Source: Ruminococcus sp. (GTDB lineage Bacteria; Bacillota; Clostridia; Oscillospirales; Ruminococcaceae). Taken from it: a stretch of DNA of 64,000 nt. Positions 61,523 through 64,000 of this stretch are shown piece after piece. Every line of letters starts with the position of its first letter. Position 1 is the first letter of the stretch. Where the stretch lies: NCBI GenBank assembly GCA_016290875.1, contig JAEEVL010000009.1, forward strand, positions 56,433 through 120,432. Direction: 5' to 3'. Position numbers and translations under genes: made by a program. The notes beneath the pieces were generated by a model that had not been told where the DNA came from, searched no databases, and saw nothing but the letters and a program-made list of their open reading frames with translations.

Positions 61523-63868
61523 ATGGACAAGAAATTATTTATCGAAAAATTCACAGGCAGACTTCCTAAGGATATAAAGTCTGCAACACCGCAGCAGCTC
61601 CATAGCGCACTCGGTGATACAGTTATGGAACTCTATGCTGACCAGTGGAGTTCAGCTCGTCAGGAGCATCTTTCAAAACGCCGTGCAGCTTACCTCTCTA
61701 TGGAATTTCTTGTGGGCAGAGCTGTTTTCAACAACTTGCTCGTGTTGGGTATCTATGAAGATGTTGATTCTGTTTTCAAGGAGCTCGGACTTGACCTTGC
61801 TGACCTTGAGGAGATAGAAGATGCTGCTCTCGGAAACGGCGGTCTCGGACGACTTGCAGCTTGCTTCCTTGAAAGCGCTGCAACTCTCGGACTTCCTCTC
61901 GACGGCTACGGCATACGCTATAAGTATGGCCTTTTCAAGCAGTCTATTGTGGACGGTTTTCAGAAAGAGGACATAGATGACTGGACAAGATACGGCGATC
62001 CGTGGTCTGAGCGCTGCGATGAAGATACAGTTCTCATAGAATACAGCGGACAGACAGTAAAGGCGGTTCCGTATGATATGCCGATATTTGCCTACGGTAC
62101 GCAGAATGTAGGAACTCTGCGCCTTTGGCAGGCTGAACCGGTAAAGGAGTTCGACTTTGATACTTTCAACAAGCAGGACTATCTTGAAGCGTCAAAGGAA
62201 AAGATCTACGCTGAGGACATATCCCGTGTCCTCTATCCTAACGATGATACCAACGAGGGTAAGAAGCTTCGTCTAAAGCAGCAGTACTTCTTCAGCTGTG
62301 CATCTCTGACAGATATTCTGCACAAGCACAAGGAACGCTTCGGAACTCTTGATAACCTTGCTGATTATATTACTATACAGCTCAATGACACGCACCCTGT
62401 TATCTCTATCCCCGAGCTTATAAGGCAGCTTGTTGACAACGAGGGATATACCTTCGAGAAGGCTCTCGGCATAGCGAAGAAAGTGTTCAACTACACGAAC
62501 CACACTGTTATGCAGGAGGCTCTTGAAAAGTGGTGGATAGGACTTGTACAGGAAGTGCTCCCGAGAATATATGAGATAATCGTTCAGATAAACGAAGAGC
62601 TCATCGCTGAGCTGTATGCATCAGGCACAGAAAAAGACAAGATAAACCGTATGAAGATAATCAAGGGTGAGCTCATTCATATGGCTGATATGGCTTGTTA
62701 TGCTTCGAGCCACATAAACGGTGTTGCGGAGATACACACGCAGATACTCAAGGATACTGTTCTTGCAGACTGGTACAGCATCTATCCTGACCGCTTCCGC
62801 AACGAAACAAATGGTATCACTCAGCGCCGCTGGCTCGCGCTCTGCAATATGGAACTCTCGGCGCTCATTACTGAACTCCTCGGCGATGAAGGCTGGGTGA
62901 CAGATCTCGGCAGACTCAGAGAACTTGCAAGATTTGCAGATGACGAGGGAGTGCTTCGTCGTTTCATCGACATAAAGCAGCGCAAAAAAGCTCAGCTTGC
63001 AGAATACATCAGCGAGCATGACGGCGTTAAGGTCGATGCAGACTCGATTTTTGATATTCAGATAAAGCGTCTCCACGAATATAAGAGACAGCTCCTCAAC
63101 GCATTCTCGATACTCTGGATATACTACGGCATAAAGGATGGAAGTATCACAAACTTCAAGCCGACAACCTTCATCTTCGGAGCTAAGTCTGCTCCCGGTT
63201 ACCGCCGTGCAAAGGCTATAATCAAGTTCATCAACGAGATAGGCAGGATAGTTTCAAACGATCCGGATACCCGCGATCTGATAAAGGTCGTTTTCGTTCA
63301 GAATTACAATGTTTCCTATGCTGAGAAACTTGTTGCAGCTGCAGATATATCCGAGCAGATCTCAACAGCCGGTACAGAGGCAAGCGGTACCGGAAATATG
63401 AAACTCATGCTCAACGGCGCTGTAACTCTCGGAACATTCGACGGTGCTAACATCGAGATAGTACAGGAAGCCGGTGAGGACAACAACTACATCTTTGGTG
63501 CAAGAGTTGAGGATCTCGAAAAGCTCCTGCCGCAGTACGACAGCCGCAGAGCTTTTGCAGGTGATCCAATGATAAAGAAGGTCGTTTCTTCACTTATCGA
63601 CGGAAGTGTTTCTGATGGCGGCAGCGGCGATTTCCTTGAATTGTACGCTTCACTGCTTGACGGCGCAAGCTGGCATGAACCCGACCACTATTATCTTCTT
63701 GGTGATATAAGGAGCTATGTTGAGACAAAGCTCCGTGCTAACAGTGATTATTCTGCTGACAGACTTGCTTTTGCAAGAAAGCAGTGGCTGAATATGTGTA
63801 ATGCCGGAAAGTTCAGGTCTGACCGCACTATCGCAGATTACGCAGAGAATATCTGGCATATCAGCTGA
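61523..63868 (+). CDS. glgP: Glycogen/starch phosphorylase
   Basis: A 781-residue PLP enzyme that releases glucose-1-phosphate from alpha-glucans. LGNGGLGRLAACFLESAATL lies in the N-terminal half and the PLP-lysine segment GTEASGTGNMKLMLNGA near residue 625. The length is slightly shorter than the usual 800 or more. It follows malQ and works with it on glycogen or maltodextrin. Terminator hairpin follows. Confidence 0.95.
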   Translation: MDKKLFIEKFTGRLPKDIKSATPQQLHSALGDTVMELYADQWSSARQEHLSKRRAAYLSMEFLVGRAVFNNLLVLGIYEDVDSVFKELGLDLADLEEIEDAALGNGGLGRLAACFLESAATLGLPLDGYGIRYKYGLFKQSIVDGFQKEDIDDWTRYGDPWSERCDEDTVLIEYSGQTVKAVPYDMPIFAYGTQNVGTLRLWQAEPVKEFDFDTFNKQDYLEASKEKIYAEDISRVLYPNDDTNEGKKLRLKQQYFFSCASLTDILHKHKERFGTLDNLADYITIQLNDTHPVISIPELIRQLVDNEGYTFEKALGIAKKVFNYTNHTVMQEALEKWWIGLVQEVLPRIYEIIVQINEELIAELYASGTEKDKINRMKIIKGELIHMADMACYASSHINGVAEIHTQILKDTVLADWYSIYPDRFRNETNGITQRRWLALCNMELSALITELLGDEGWVTDLGRLRELARFADDEGVLRRFIDIKQRKKAQLAEYISEHDGVKVDADSIFDIQIKRLHEYKRQLLNAFSILWIYYGIKDGSITNFKPTTFIFGAKSAPGYRRAKAIIKFINEIGRIVSNDPDTRDLIKVVFVQNYNVSYAEKLVAAADISEQISTAGTEASGTGNMKLMLNGAVTLGTFDGANIEIVQEAGEDNNYIFGARVEDLEKLLPQYDSRRAFAGDPMIKKVVSSLIDGSVSDGGSGDFLELYASLLDGASWHEPDHYYLLGDIRSYVETKLRANSDYSADRLAFARKQWLNMCNAGKFRSDRTIADYAENIWHIS

Positions 63869-63884
63869 GAATAGTAAGATTTCA

Positions 63885-63917
63885 GGAGACGCCCTCTCTT
63901 GCAGGGCGTCTCCTCTT
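63885..63917 (+). terminator. Hairpin after glgP
   Basis: GGAGACGCCCT (63885-63895) pairs with AGGGCGTCTCC (63903-63913) around a 7-nt loop; the following T-run is short (TCTTTC). Confidence 0.7.
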
Positions 63918-63918
63918 T

Positions 63919-63943
63919 CAAAACAGTCCACCGGACTGTTTTG
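63919..63943. repeat. Perfect inverted repeat at the window edge
   Basis: CAAAACAGTCC (63919-63929) and GGACTGTTTTG (63933-63943) with a 3-bp centre. Confidence 0.7.
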
Positions 63944-63975
63944 AAATTCACCTCTTGCGGAGCGCTTTGTTGTGT

Positions 63976-63992
63976 GTGGGGCTTTGCCCCAC
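63976..63992. repeat. GC-rich palindrome at the window edge
   Basis: GTGGGGC (63976-63982) and GCCCCAC (63986-63992) around TTT. Together with the neighbouring inverted repeat this looks like part of an interspersed palindromic element that continues past the window. Confidence 0.5.
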
Positions 63993-64000
63993 GCCCCACC

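Overview
The window looks like a chromosomal segment of Ruminococcus flavefaciens or a very close relative (Bacillota, Oscillospiraceae). The main evidence is five consecutive genes in the order known for the R. flavefaciens cellulosome (sca) cluster: scaC, scaA, scaB, cttA, scaE (3866-18111). Firmicute-type ribosome binding sites, TTGACA/TATAAT promoters, sporulation-lineage genes and phenylacetate/indolepyruvate genes fit a rumen-type anaerobe. The species call is inferred from gene order and domain architecture, not from a database search.

Layout. 1-3372: GtrA-type membrane protein, dusB, and a CapA-like lipoprotein. 3373-18168: the sca cluster. A long structured leader precedes scaC. ScaB carries 11 cohesins by my count, joined by Thr-rich linkers, three of which contain a 30-bp tandem repeat, and ends in an X-dockerin. 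CttA also ends in an X-dockerin, and ScaE is the cell-wall anchor. 18172-24598: housekeeping genes (ttcA, ung, metF plus a MetH-activation-like protein, an orphan solute-binding lipoprotein, an epimerase). 24711-29109 (minus strand): mazG-hup-rqcP, then trpS with an unknown partner gene, then an aminotransferase. 29241-35697: a SpoVB-like flippase, a DUF4352-like lipoprotein and three tandem paralogues of DUF4214 repeats plus a CAP-like domain. 35832-42885 (minus strand): ferredoxin, an O-antigen-ligase-like polymerase, a dockerin-bearing M6 metalloprotease, RNase Y, and a small operon with an ArsR regulator and an amidohydrolase. 43077-45619: a degenerate CPBP membrane protein, tadA, tRNA-Leu(GAG), and a small Xre/membrane-protein islet with two matching operators. 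45769-48829: sipL-spoIVA. 49068-51176: a lipid-anchored GH5 glucanase. 52317-57534: iorA, two small genes, iorB, paaK, a Cse60-like gene and an ACT protein. 57671-63868: a zinc-ribbon protein, a membrane lipase, a CmpB-like membrane protein, malQ and glgP.

How the genes work together. By analogy with characterised R. flavefaciens strains, enzymes with dockerins dock on ScaA and on the first ScaB cohesins. ScaC is an adaptor that changes specificity. ScaA docks on the later ScaB cohesins. The ScaB and CttA X-dockerins dock on ScaE, which sortase links to the cell wall, and CttA helps hold cells on plant fibre. The GH5 lipoprotein, MalQ and GlgP fit processing of the released glucans inside or at the surface of the cell. 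The ior/paaK/ACT group fits uptake and reductive carboxylation of aryl or branched acids to make amino acids.

The least expected signals are the RNA structures in front of scaC and cttA, the expanding in-frame minisatellite in scaB, the dockerin-protease, the DUF4214/CAP triplication and the Xre operator islet beside tRNA-Leu.
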